A DNA stretch of 46,621 nt from an uncultured Bacteroidales bacterium (lineage in GTDB: Bacteria > Bacteroidota > Bacteroidia > Bacteroidales > Bacteroidaceae), in the NCBI GenBank assembly GCA_937906165.1, contig CALCYA010000122.1, positions 1 to 46,621 on the forward strand, read 5' to 3'. Shown here piece after piece: positions 25,709-34,302 of this stretch. Made by a program: the position numbers and the translations under genes. Numbering within the stretch: position 1 is the stretch's first letter; every line of letters begins with the position of its first letter. The notes beneath the pieces are model-generated. The model was not told where the DNA came from. It saw only the letters and a list, made by a program, of their open reading frames with translations, and made no database searches.

Positions 25709-27535
25709 TTATCTGTTATCAGGTATCACCTTCATGATACACTCCTTGCAGTCGAACGACAGGCGGAAACGTTTGCCGTCACCCGACACGATATAAAAAG
25801 GCTCCTTATAAGGATGTCTCTCGCCGTTCTTTGTGCACCACCCCATGCTGTACTTTATACAATGCTTGCAGAACATCACGGCAGCATCGACAGCAGACTG
25901 TTTCTCAAAAGCCGGCAATATGCTCTTTACCCCGTGCTGTTTGTAGAACGCCTCGGCATAGCTATTGGACACATTGCCTTTATAATCAAGTTCCTCGGTG
26001 ACAAAAGGTATTGCGTTGTCAAGCAGACGCATATCCTCGCGGCCGTAATCCTTGATGTGCTTCTCGACAAGAGCCTCGCAGAGCGAACGGCGCATATCGG
26101 ACAGCAACGACGAGGGGACGAACCACTCATTGGAGAACTCCACACGCACGTCACCCACCTCGAACGGAGTATTGCCCCACTTGCCCAATTGCTTTACAAT
26201 GTTGTCATGCTGCGAGGTGCGTGCCTCCTGCTTCTCAAAAGCCGCCGACACGGAACACTCCATGCCGCTCTCATCCTTGCCATGAAGCACGAATCCGTCG
26301 GCTGTCTCACCGAAAGAGAGGTCTATGCGCATGCGCCGTGGAGCATCGGGGCGCGACAGCTGACGCTCGAAGTCACAGTCATAATTACGGTATAGCTCGT
26401 CACCGCTCTCTACCTGGGGCATCGTCTGCGGGAATATGCGGTTACCCTCTACCCTGTTTATATGGAAGCCCTTCAGGCGGCCATCACTTGCTATAAAGCA
26501 TGCTCCGTCGCCATTATTGAACTCCTTGCCTGTAAATGTAAAGAAATTGCGTGACACAAACTTTACGCGGCCCATATACTCACCTTTTGATTTTGGAGTA
26601 TCGAACGAAGTCATGCCCTCCTTATCACCGTGCAGCATATAATCGGTAAAGCCACGGCTGAAACTCTTCTCGGGTGACGGAGTGAACTGCGGAGAACAAC
26701 TGCCGTATGATGCACGCACATATTCAGGACGACGCGCAAACACCTCGTCAAGCTTCTTGCGGTAGTAGGCAGTTATGTTCTTTACGTATGATATATCCTT
26801 CAGGCGGCCCTCAATCTTGAACGATGTGACACCGGCATCGAGCATCTGCTCAACATATCCACTGCGGTTCATATCCTTCAACGAAAGAAGATGCTTGCCT
26901 TTGGCAATTACCTCACCCTCGGCATCGACCATATCGAACGAGAGACGGCAGAACTGCGCACATGCACCGCGGTTGGCACTCCTGTCAAAACAGTGCTGCG
27001 ATGCATAGCACTGCCCGCTGTAGCTCACACATAAGGCACCGTGCACAAACACCTCGAGTTCCGTTTCAGGTACAGCATCGTGTATCGCCCTTATCTCTTT
27101 GAGCGAAAGCTCACGGGCGAGCACGATACGCGGAAAGCCAATCCCGGCGAGGAACTTCGCCTTCCCGACCGAACGGTTGTCCATCTGCGTACTTGCATGA
27201 AGAGGTATAGGCGGGATATTCATCTTCGCTATTCCCATGTCCTGTATAATAAGTGCATCAACCCCCGCATCATACAGTTCAGCCACAAGCTGCTCCACTG
27301 CGGCAACCTCTTCATCATATATTATGGTGTTAAGCGTCACATAAACCTTTGCACCGAACAGATGGGCATACTCTACCAGGCGCTTTATATCCTCTACACT
27401 GTTGCCGGCAGCCTGACGCGCACCGAACTGTACAGCACCTATATATACCGCATCGGCACCATGATTTATGGCGGCAATTCCCGTCTCGACATTTTTTGCC
27501 GGAGCAAGCAGTTCTATTCTGCGTGATTGTTGCAT
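25709..27535 (-). CDS. rlhA: U32-family 23S rRNA C2501 hydroxylase
   Basis: A 608-residue U32 protein. The whole protein lines up with E. coli RlhA (YdcP) from memory: RIELLAPAKN at the N-terminus, HGADAVYIG, VTLNTIIYDEE, IIQDMGI, LARELSLKEIRAIH, IHGALCVSYSGQCY, then NRGACAQFCRL, LLSLKDMN and SFKIEGRLKDISYVKNITAYY, and a DUF3656-like middle. Cysteines in the central cluster region and the C-terminal CKHC/CKEC pairs fit the Fe-S cluster used by this family. RlhA hydroxylates 23S rRNA at C2501, with help from prephenate-derived compounds and iron. I start at 27535, after the promoter box at 27562-27569; the longer frame to 27613 reads through that promoter. Confidence 0.92.
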   Translation of the reverse strand: MQQSRRIELLAPAKNVETGIAAINHGADAVYIGAVQFGARQAAGNSVEDIKRLVEYAHLFGAKVYVTLNTIIYDEEVAAVEQLVAELYDAGVDALIIQDMGIAKMNIPPIPLHASTQMDNRSVGKAKFLAGIGFPRIVLARELSLKEIRAIHDAVPETELEVFVHGALCVSYSGQCYASQHCFDRSANRGACAQFCRLSFDMVDAEGEVIAKGKHLLSLKDMNRSGYVEQMLDAGVTSFKIEGRLKDISYVKNITAYYRKKLDEVFARRPEYVRASYGSCSPQFTPSPEKSFSRGFTDYMLHGDKEGMTSFDTPKSKGEYMGRVKFVSRNFFTFTGKEFNNGDGACFIASDGRLKGFHINRVEGNRIFPQTMPQVESGDELYRNYDCDFERQLSRPDAPRRMRIDLSFGETADGFVLHGKDESGMECSVSAAFEKQEARTSQHDNIVKQLGKWGNTPFEVGDVRVEFSNEWFVPSSLLSDMRRSLCEALVEKHIKDYGREDMRLLDNAIPFVTEELDYKGNVSNSYAEAFYKQHGVKSILPAFEKQSAVDAAVMFCKHCIKYSMGWCTKNGERHPYKEPFYIVSGDGKRFRLSFDCKECIMKVIPDNR

Positions 27536-27561
27536 GGTAACTCCATATTGTGTTAATTGTA

Positions 27562-27594
27562 CAAAGATAGTGACAAACGAGCGAGATAGGCAAA
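27562..27594 (-). promoter_or_regulatory. Promoter of rlhA within the first tandem repeat
   Basis: On the minus strand TTTG (27594-27591), 21 bases, TATCTTTG (27569-27562): an exact match to the Bacteroidales housekeeping consensus, 26 bases before the start codon. The same promoter is repeated at 27645-27677. Confidence 0.78.
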
Positions 27595-27800
27595 GTTCAC
27601 TTTGACATTTCACTGCGAGTGCAGCCTATTTTCGCGGTTTACCGCAAAGATAGTGACAAACGAGCGAGATAGGCAAAGTTCACTTTGACATTTCACAGCG
27701 AGTGCAGTCTATTTTCGCGGTTTACCGCAAAGATAGTGACAAACGAACAAGAAATATCAAGCTTGCTTAAATATTTTTCACTGCGAGTGCGGAAGTAGTT
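27562..27800. repeat. Tandem 83-bp repeats each carrying a promoter
   Basis: Copies begin at 27562, 27645 and 27728 (period 83). The first two are nearly identical; the third keeps the -7 box and the flank but diverges after about 25 bases. Each carries CAAAGATA (TATCTTTG on the minus strand) and the first two have a perfect -33 box 21 bases upstream. The third copy resembles the 151-bp repeats at 40224-40527, so all five belong to one family. Confidence 0.82.
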
Positions 27801-28174
27801 CGTGGGCTACCACAAAGAAACAAGAATCCGCAATTGGAATATCCCAAAGACTGGTCGGCTTGCAGATCTGCCGGCTATACGCAGGCATATGCGCGAACTA
27901 AACGGCAGGTTGGTTTGCAAACCATATAGCCTTATTGCTTACCCATGCCCTGCCATTTACAAACTATGAATTGAGGCTTTAATCTTGATGTTCGAAGGAA
28001 CATAGCAAGGTATGTTCCGAGTAACTCAAAACCTTTCGGGTTACTACCGAAAGCCATGCCGCGCTCCGCGAACTTATCCCTCCAAAGTCAGGAGAATTGA
28101 ATGTTTAACGATAAAATAACAATGCTTTTTTATGTTTGTCGGCAAAGCAGACCCTCAATCTCAAATTAAATAAG
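27801..28174. other. Non-coding stretch at the left border of the restriction-modification island
   Basis: No gene supported. Two small hairpins stand in a row: GGAACATA/TATGTTCC at 27997-28018 (loop of 6) and CTTTCGG/CCGAAAG at 28033-28053 (loop of 7). Base composition drops to AT-rich after about 28090, marking the island border. No tRNA or clear attachment site was recognised. Confidence 0.5.
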
Positions 28175-28182
28175 TACTTTTG
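28175..28182 (+). promoter_or_regulatory. -7 promoter box of the restriction-modification operon
   Basis: TACTTTTG fits TAnnTTTG exactly and lies 43 bases before the ATG at 28226, inside the longer reading frame from 28136, which supports the later start. Confidence 0.5.
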
Positions 28183-28225
28183 TATTTTGGATTTGGTATA
28201 TACCGCTTTCAAAACAAGAAAGATA

Positions 28226-29968
28226 ATGGACCACCTGACAAAAGAACAACGATATAAGAATATGTCGGCAAACAAGGGGAAAGGTACCAAGCTTGAACTT
28301 TTGTTTGGCAAATTGTTGTGGAATGCCGGTGTCAGATATCGCAAGAATGATAAAACCGTCTTTGGGAAACCGGACTTTGTTATTCGAAAAATGAAAATTG
28401 CGATATTTTGTGATGGTGAATTTTGGCATGGAAAAAATTGGGAAGAACGTAAAAACGACCATAAAAGTAATTGTGATTTTTGGCATTCCAAGATTGAACG
28501 GAACATCAGGAGAGACAAAGAAGTAAATGAACAATTAAAAGCACAAGGTTGGACTGTCTTTCGCTTTTGGGAAACGGAAATAACCAAAGAATCCGATAAA
28601 TGCTTAAATAGAATTTTGAACTATATGAACGCTAAAACAAAAGCGACCGATAAAATCGCCATTACACAAATGTGTGGCGGTAGCAAAGTATCGATGCAGA
28701 TGTATGGTCCCCATTCGTTGAATGAGGATGGAACGATTATACCGTTTGAGGAACAAATGGCGATAGTATCTCATTACCTCCATAATCAAGGATATAAATC
28801 AGCCAAGCCCTATGAGAACAAAGCTGAAGGATTGATAGAGGATATATACAATGTTCATCAAAAGACCGTTGAAACCAGTAGTGTATCGGATGTTAGTGTT
28901 CAATATTCATTGTTCTCAGATTTATTCTCTGTTCCGTTTTTGCCAACAGACAATCCGAAATTTACATTTATAGATTTATTTGCCGGTATTGGTGGTTTCA
29001 GAATGGCAATGCAGAATCTTGGAGGTAAATGCGTGTTTTCTTCAGAATGGGATGCGCAAGCTCAAAAGACATATCTTTTGAATTATGGTGAAGTTCCTTT
29101 CGGTGATATTACCAAAGAAACTACTAAAGCATTTATACCGGATGATTTTGATGTCTTGTGTGCTGGATTCCCTTGCCAAGCTTTTTCTTTAGCCGGCAAA
29201 AGATTGGGATTTGAGGAAACGCGAGGTACATTGTTCTTTGATGTGGCTGAAATCATCCGTCGTAAGCGTCCTAAAGCATTCTTCTTGGAAAATGTCAAAG
29301 GATTACTCATTCATGATAAAGGGAAGACCATTCAGACTATATTAAAGGTTTTAAGGGAAGACTTGGATTACTATGTTCCTGACCCGCAAATAGTGAATGC
29401 AATGAATTTTGGTGTACCGCAACATCGAGAAAGAGTTTATATTGTTGGTTTCAGAAAAGACCAAAATGTAAACGAGTTCACATATCCGTCACCGACAGAT
29501 AAGACCAAGACATTTGCCGATATTAAGGAAGAACATACCGTTTCTGCCAAATACTACTTATCTACCCAATATGTCAAAACGCTTGTGGCACATAAGGAGA
29601 GACACGCAGCCAAAGGCAATGGATTCGGTTATGAAATAATTCCCGATAACGGAGTGGCAAATGCCATAGTTGTCGGAGGAATGGGAAGGGAACGTAATCT
29701 TGTTATCGATACCAGGCTTGAAGACTTCACCCCTGTTACCAATATTAAAGGAGAAATCAATCGAGACGGCTTACGAAGAATGACACCGAGAGAATGGGCC
29801 CGTTTGCAAGGTTTCCCGGACAACTTTATAATCGGTGTTGCTGATGCATCTGCATATAAACAGTTCGGAAATTCTGTTGCTGTTCCTGCAATCCAAGCCA
29901 CAGCTGAAGAAATCATTAAAAGAATTAACCTATCAAAATCTATTCAATATGGCACTGACAGGAAATAA
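28226..29968 (+). CDS. Vsr endonuclease fused to DNA cytosine-5 methyltransferase
   Basis: A 580-residue two-domain protein. Residues 1-135 are a very-short-patch-repair (Vsr) endonuclease: GKGTKLELLFGKLLWNAG, FGKPDFVIRKMKIAIFCDG, EFWHG, and WTVFRFWETEI, which match the catalytic Asp and zinc-site regions of Vsr. After a linker, residues 250-570 are a C5 methyltransferase: FIDLFAGIGGFR (motif I), AGFPCQAFS with catalytic C317 (IV), FFLENVKGL (VI), QHRERVYIVG (VIII), QFGNSVAVPA (X). Vsr repairs T:G mismatches made when 5-methylcytosine deaminates, so the fusion couples modification with repair of its own damage. The methylase should protect the site of the HpaII-type enzyme encoded next, whose gene overlaps by 20 bases. 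Start by promoter position. Confidence 0.92.
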   Translation: MDHLTKEQRYKNMSANKGKGTKLELLFGKLLWNAGVRYRKNDKTVFGKPDFVIRKMKIAIFCDGEFWHGKNWEERKNDHKSNCDFWHSKIERNIRRDKEVNEQLKAQGWTVFRFWETEITKESDKCLNRILNYMNAKTKATDKIAITQMCGGSKVSMQMYGPHSLNEDGTIIPFEEQMAIVSHYLHNQGYKSAKPYENKAEGLIEDIYNVHQKTVETSSVSDVSVQYSLFSDLFSVPFLPTDNPKFTFIDLFAGIGGFRMAMQNLGGKCVFSSEWDAQAQKTYLLNYGEVPFGDITKETTKAFIPDDFDVLCAGFPCQAFSLAGKRLGFEETRGTLFFDVAEIIRRKRPKAFFLENVKGLLIHDKGKTIQTILKVLREDLDYYVPDPQIVNAMNFGVPQHRERVYIVGFRKDQNVNEFTYPSPTDKTKTFADIKEEHTVSAKYYLSTQYVKTLVAHKERHAAKGNGFGYEIIPDNGVANAIVVGGMGRERNLVIDTRLEDFTPVTNIKGEINRDGLRRMTPREWARLQGFPDNFIIGVADASAYKQFGNSVAVPAIQATAEEIIKRINLSKSIQYGTDRK

Positions 29969-31037
29969 AGGAGAATGGAGTGAAATATACACATTGCTCA
30001 AATTGTTGGGAGAAGGGAAAGTATATGCAGGTGACCAAAATCTGAATAAGATTCAAGACCTGTTCTACCCAATCATTATGATTCTTCGTCAAGAGAAAGA
30101 CGGTAACTATAATTACAGACTGCAAGACAAAGACGTAGTAATTCAGACACCGGCAGGTGAGGAGTTGTTACGTATTCCTGCATCGGTATTCCTTGACGAA
30201 GCAGAGAATCTGTTGAAAGCCATAAATGAAAATGACGGAGCCTTCGGAGTATCTCAAATAGAAGAATTCATGAACAGTATTTATTGCCATTCGTTGAAGG
30301 CAAAATCTTCTGATAAGACAGATATTCGTATCATATTGCACGACCGCAGGACAAAAATCAACTCGGAAATGGGATTCAGCATTAAGTCTCAATTAGGAGG
30401 TGATTCGACACTATTGAATGCGAGTAAAGCCACCAATTTTAACTTTAAGGTAACCGGAGCTAATTTGTCAGATGATGAAATAACAGCAATCAATTCTATC
30501 AATCCCAAACGCAATAAAGTTATTGAAAGAGTGAATGCCATAAAGAAGAAAGGTGCATCATTGGTATTCGAGAAAGTGGATAATTCCACATTTCGAAACA
30601 ACCTTGTTATGCTTGATGGCGATTTGCCTGCTATTATTGCAAACTTATTATTGGAGCAGCTGAATACCGGTGTTTCAACATTGAAAGAATTGGCGGAAAA
30701 GATTACAGAAACTAATCCTTTGAAATACGATGTGGAGCAGGCTTCTCCATTTTATGCCTACAAAATCAAACATCTATTAACTTCGGCAGCATTGGGTATG
30801 ATGCCGGCAACAGCATGGAGTGGCAAGTTTGACGCCAATGGTGGCTACTTGGTAGTGAAAAAGGATGGTGAAATACTTTGTTACCACTTCTATGACCGCA
30901 ATAGATTTGAGGATTATTTATTCTCAAATGCATATTTGGAGCGTTCAAGTACAACTCGCCATGAGTATGCTACTATTGTAAAGGAGGTAGATGGAACATT
31001 GTCATTTAAGTTGAACTTTCAAGTCAGATTAAAATAA
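29949..31037 (+). CDS. HpaII-family type II restriction endonuclease
   Basis: A 362-residue protein of the HpaII restriction endonuclease family. The N-terminus NKGEWSEIYTLLKLLGEGKVYAGD is characteristic of the family, as are the length (about 360) and the middle GFSIKSQLGGDSTLLNASKATNF, where the D/E-x-K-like catalytic residues are expected. HpaII cleaves C^CGG; the recognition site here is inferred from family. The ATG at 29949 lies within the end of the methylase gene and is chosen because the family match begins exactly there. The original HpaII system also includes a methylase and a Vsr protein, so the gene neighbourhood confirms the call. Confidence 0.9.
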   Translation: MALTGNKGEWSEIYTLLKLLGEGKVYAGDQNLNKIQDLFYPIIMILRQEKDGNYNYRLQDKDVVIQTPAGEELLRIPASVFLDEAENLLKAINENDGAFGVSQIEEFMNSIYCHSLKAKSSDKTDIRIILHDRRTKINSEMGFSIKSQLGGDSTLLNASKATNFNFKVTGANLSDDEITAINSINPKRNKVIERVNAIKKKGASLVFEKVDNSTFRNNLVMLDGDLPAIIANLLLEQLNTGVSTLKELAEKITETNPLKYDVEQASPFYAYKIKHLLTSAALGMMPATAWSGKFDANGGYLVVKKDGEILCYHFYDRNRFEDYLFSNAYLERSSTTRHEYATIVKEVDGTLSFKLNFQVRLK

Positions 31038-31043
31038 TTGATT

Positions 31044-32120
31044 ATGGGAGAACTACTAAATATTTTACCAAATATAGAAGTCGTAGACCTGTTTTGTGGA
31101 ATAGGAGGACTTAGTTATGGTATGAAGTGTAAGGGGTTTAAAATCAAGGCAGGTTACGATCTTGATGACTCATGCAAATATGCATACGAAGCAAATACAG
31201 AAGCGACATTCAATTACCGAGATATTAAAACGGTAAGTTCAAGTGATATAAATGCTAATTTCAGTAATAATAGCATTCGTGTTTTAGCCGGTTGTGCACC
31301 ATGCCAGCCATTTTCTTCTTATGCTTTTAAGAACAAGAAGAAGGATCCAGACAAATATGACTTATTGTATGAATTTGGTAGATTGGTAAAAGAAGTTCTC
31401 CCTGATATTGTTACAATGGAAAATGTCACTCAAATATTATCTTTCAAAGAAAAGCCTGTTTTGCAAGATTTTATAGATTGCTTAAGTGATTGTGGATATT
31501 ATGTGGAAGTAAATAAAGTCTTTTGTCCTAATTATGGAATACCTCAAAATCGAAAACGTTTAGTGCTATTAGCATCCAGACTTGGAAAAATCAAACTAAT
31601 ATCCCCAACACACAATAAAGAAAATTATGTTACTGTCAGGGATACTATAGGAGATTTACCTGCAATTGCTTCGGGTGAATGTGACAAAAATGATCCTTTG
31701 CACAGAGCTAAGGATTTAACCCCATTGAATTTACAGCGAATACAACATACACCATATGGTGGAAGTTGGCGAGATTGGCCAGAGCATCTTGTGTTGAGGT
31801 GCCATAAGACAACTGAAGGAAAGTCTTTTGGAAGTGTTTATGGAAGAATGATTTGGGACGCTCCATCCCCGACGATGACAACCCAATGTACAGGATTGGG
31901 AAATGGGCGTTTTGGGCATCCTATACAGAACCGAGCCATATCAATAAGGGAAGCAGCGTTATTGCAAACTTTCCCAAGGTCGTATAAATTTTTCCCAAAT
32001 GAAGAAAGTGTTGCAATAACAAAAGCTTCGCGCTATATTGGCAATGCTGTTCCTCCAAAATTAGGAGAGGTGATAGCAGAAAGCATTTCTAATCATTTAT
32101 TATGTTTTAACCCCCAATGA
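31044..32120 (+). CDS. Second DNA cytosine-5 methyltransferase
   Basis: A 358-residue C5 methyltransferase. Motifs: VDLFCGIGGLSYG (I), AGCAPCQPFSSY with catalytic C87 (IV), TMENVTQI (VI), QNRKRLVLL (VIII), and ISIREAALLQTFP plus YIGNAVPPKL (IX-X). It differs clearly from the methylase of the fusion upstream (GCAPCQ versus GFPCQ type), so it probably has a different target or serves the ATPase gene next to it rather than duplicating CCGG protection. I use the ATG at 31044; a TTG two codons upstream also is in frame. Its stop overlaps the start of the ATPase gene (ATGA), indicating coupled translation. Confidence 0.92.
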   Translation: MGELLNILPNIEVVDLFCGIGGLSYGMKCKGFKIKAGYDLDDSCKYAYEANTEATFNYRDIKTVSSSDINANFSNNSIRVLAGCAPCQPFSSYAFKNKKKDPDKYDLLYEFGRLVKEVLPDIVTMENVTQILSFKEKPVLQDFIDCLSDCGYYVEVNKVFCPNYGIPQNRKRLVLLASRLGKIKLISPTHNKENYVTVRDTIGDLPAIASGECDKNDPLHRAKDLTPLNLQRIQHTPYGGSWRDWPEHLVLRCHKTTEGKSFGSVYGRMIWDAPSPTMTTQCTGLGNGRFGHPIQNRAISIREAALLQTFPRSYKFFPNEESVAITKASRYIGNAVPPKLGEVIAESISNHLLCFNPQ

Positions 32121-34003
32121 CTATGGCAAAAGAATATAATATAAATGTTGACCCAAGAATTCTGGAATTATTAGGTCCTAATTTGTATACCAACATCTAC
32201 TATGTTTTAGCAGAACTTATAGCCAATGCTTATGATGCAGATGCGAAAAATGTTTATATCATCTCCAACAAGGACGATATCCGCATTGAAGATGATGGAC
32301 ATGGTATGTCATATGACAATGGAGATATAAAGAAGTTCTTAAATGTAGCAGGTGTATCAAGAACAAATGAGGATGAATCTTTTTCGCGTTCAGGAGAACG
32401 CAGAAAGATGGGACGCAAAGGCGTGGGTAAGTTGGCTGCACTTTCTGTTTCAGAATCTGTTGATATAATGACAATTTGTAATGGAGAAAAGTCTGGTTTT
32501 GTTTTAGCGCGTCGCCCAAATGATGGTAATAAATTGACACCAATAGAAGATGAAAATATAAGTTTTTGCTACATACAAAATAGCGGTACCGCTATTGTTA
32601 TGCGTAATCCACAATATCGTTTACACAAATCTTTAGATGCAATCAAAAGGAATCTATTGAAAATATTCCCTTTGGTTGATGACAATTTTAAAATTCATAT
32701 TATTCGTGGTAAAGAGGAAGAAATTGTAGAGAAATTCGATGAGAATGTAGCAAAGGAATTATGTTCGTTAATTATATTGGGAGAACAGCATGCTGACTTA
32801 TTGAATTATGTCCCAGACTATTTTCCGAAACATCGTAGTGACTTAGTTGAAAAACGGGATGAGTATAGTGTACCTCTTACCATAAAAGACAACAACGGAA
32901 GTGTGAATGAATATGATTTACAGATTGAAGGTTGGATTGGTGCATATAAAACTACACGCGGAAGAAAGTCCGAAGTGACAGATTTTCCAGACAATTTCAT
33001 TTCGCTTTATGCAAATAAAAAAATGGGAGAGTTTAATATTCTACCAATTGTAGGACAAAATAAGTTGAATGAGGTTTATATTGTAGGACAATTATATGTT
33101 GATTTATTTGAATTGTCAGAACTTCCTGATATGGCTTTAAGCAACAGGCAAGGATATAAATCTGATGACATACGTTATGAGATTGTGATAAAATATGTTA
33201 GAGAAACTCTACTTCCTGATATACTAAAGAAGAGAGTATTGTACACAGACCTAACTAAGGCTGCCAAGAAAACTCAAAAGATAGAAGAACAAAAGGATAA
33301 TGAAGCGAAACTTCGTAAAATGGTGGACACGTTTAAAGACAAAGCCTCTGAAAGTGTTGCTTTAGCTATTGAACGATATAATTCAACATATTCTCCGTAC
33401 CAGTCAGAATTAAAGGGAATTATTTCAAATGCTATTAATGATAATATACCTGAACTCGGACTTAAAACTGTTGTTGATTCACAAAAGAAGAAAATTTTGA
33501 TTAGTCACACATACAATGATAAAGACCTTGCAGATGTCGTTTATAACATGTTGTTATTTAACAATGTCCCACCTGAAGATGTCTTATATACAAGCTGTGA
33601 TGATGAGGTTTGTAGAATTCCTGAAGGAGTATCCATATATAATTACTTACGAGACTTTTTTGTAGAAAGTTATTCAAAACAAAAGTTATTTGTGTTATTT
33701 ATAACAAGCGATAACACTCCGAAAGCGTGGGGTGCAATGACAGAAATTGGAGCTTCATGGATAACTCAAATTGATAATAAAATATTTAATATTCCACCAT
33801 TTAAACCTCAACATCCATTAAATGATGAAGCTTTATGGCATAGCACAAATAGAAATGAGAAAAATGTGTTATCTATGAATCCTCTTAATGCGGACATATT
33901 TTGCCAAAAAGTAGAACATATTTGTGACGAACTTGGCTATAAAAAACGAATAAGGAAGGATAATAAAGATTATTTAAAGACTTTAGTTAAAGTGGAGAAT
34001 TAG
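32117..34003 (+). CDS. MORC/GHKL-type ATPase with C-terminal TIR-like domain
   Basis: A 628-residue protein. The N-terminal GHKL (Hsp90/MutL-type) ATPase has E33-x3-N37-x2-D40 (N box), EDDGHG (D60, G1 box) and GRKGVGK at 98-104 (G2 box); the arrangement matches prokaryotic MORC-like ATPases known in restriction-modification loci. Residues 370-440 are mostly charged helix. From about residue 455 a TIR-like domain begins: ILISHTYNDKDLAD (S463, H464), LFVLFITSDNTPKAWGAMTE and the EIGASW segment, where E543 is the likely catalytic glutamate (compare ElGaaW in bacterial TIR proteins). If active, it would cleave NAD+. The start overlaps the methylase stop, so it is part of the same operon. The domain pairing is inferred from motifs. 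Confidence 0.82.
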   Translation: MTMAKEYNINVDPRILELLGPNLYTNIYYVLAELIANAYDADAKNVYIISNKDDIRIEDDGHGMSYDNGDIKKFLNVAGVSRTNEDESFSRSGERRKMGRKGVGKLAALSVSESVDIMTICNGEKSGFVLARRPNDGNKLTPIEDENISFCYIQNSGTAIVMRNPQYRLHKSLDAIKRNLLKIFPLVDDNFKIHIIRGKEEEIVEKFDENVAKELCSLIILGEQHADLLNYVPDYFPKHRSDLVEKRDEYSVPLTIKDNNGSVNEYDLQIEGWIGAYKTTRGRKSEVTDFPDNFISLYANKKMGEFNILPIVGQNKLNEVYIVGQLYVDLFELSELPDMALSNRQGYKSDDIRYEIVIKYVRETLLPDILKKRVLYTDLTKAAKKTQKIEEQKDNEAKLRKMVDTFKDKASESVALAIERYNSTYSPYQSELKGIISNAINDNIPELGLKTVVDSQKKKILISHTYNDKDLADVVYNMLLFNNVPPEDVLYTSCDDEVCRIPEGVSIYNYLRDFFVESYSKQKLFVLFITSDNTPKAWGAMTEIGASWITQIDNKIFNIPPFKPQHPLNDEALWHSTNRNEKNVLSMNPLNADIFCQKVEHICDELGYKKRIRKDNKDYLKTLVKVEN

Positions 34004-34004
34004 T

Positions 34005-34052
34005 AAAAGGTAGCCAAGCTCGTTGCTCAATCAAGGAATTTGGCTACTTTTG
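34005..34052 (+). terminator. Terminator of the restriction-modification operon
   Basis: AAAAGGTAGCCAA and TTGGCTACTTTT form a 12-bp stem with one bulged G and a 22-base loop, directly after the stop codon. Confidence 0.65.
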
Positions 34053-34248
34053 TATCAGAGTTGTTTGACAAAGACAGAGCAAACCGAGAGCAGAATAAAA
34101 CTTGTTTTAATTATGTTGAGGTATAGCCTGTTTTATGTAAAGCATAATGCAGAAGATTGGTGCAATCTCGAAGTCGCCAAATAGTTACCAACAACTTTAT
34201 AGCATAGCGTTCGCTATTTGTGTATCAGTCAGATACGGAATAATTGAT

Positions 34249-34256
34249 TATCTTTG
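34249..34256 (+). promoter_or_regulatory. -7 promoter box of the tricorn-like protease gene
   Basis: TATCTTTG matches TAnnTTTG exactly, 46 bases before the ATG. No TTTG at the ideal -33 distance. The spacer from 34053 to 34248 shows no gene. Confidence 0.55.
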
Positions 34257-34302
34257 TAGAAGACACTGAATATACAAGCACAACACATTAAACACAATAC
34301 AC

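Noticed and set aside
25655..26395. Plus-strand frame of 246 codons opposite rlhA
   Set aside because: Antisense to the strongly supported U32 protein; no family match.
27536..27613. 26-residue extension of RlhA
   Set aside because: It reads through a perfect promoter in the first 83-bp repeat.
27562..27800. Tandem repeats as a CRISPR array
   Set aside because: The units are directly adjacent 83-bp copies without variable spacers and carry promoters.
27985..28060. tRNA-like hairpins at the island border
   Set aside because: No cloverleaf: acceptor stem, T-loop and anticodon arm cannot be formed from these two hairpins.
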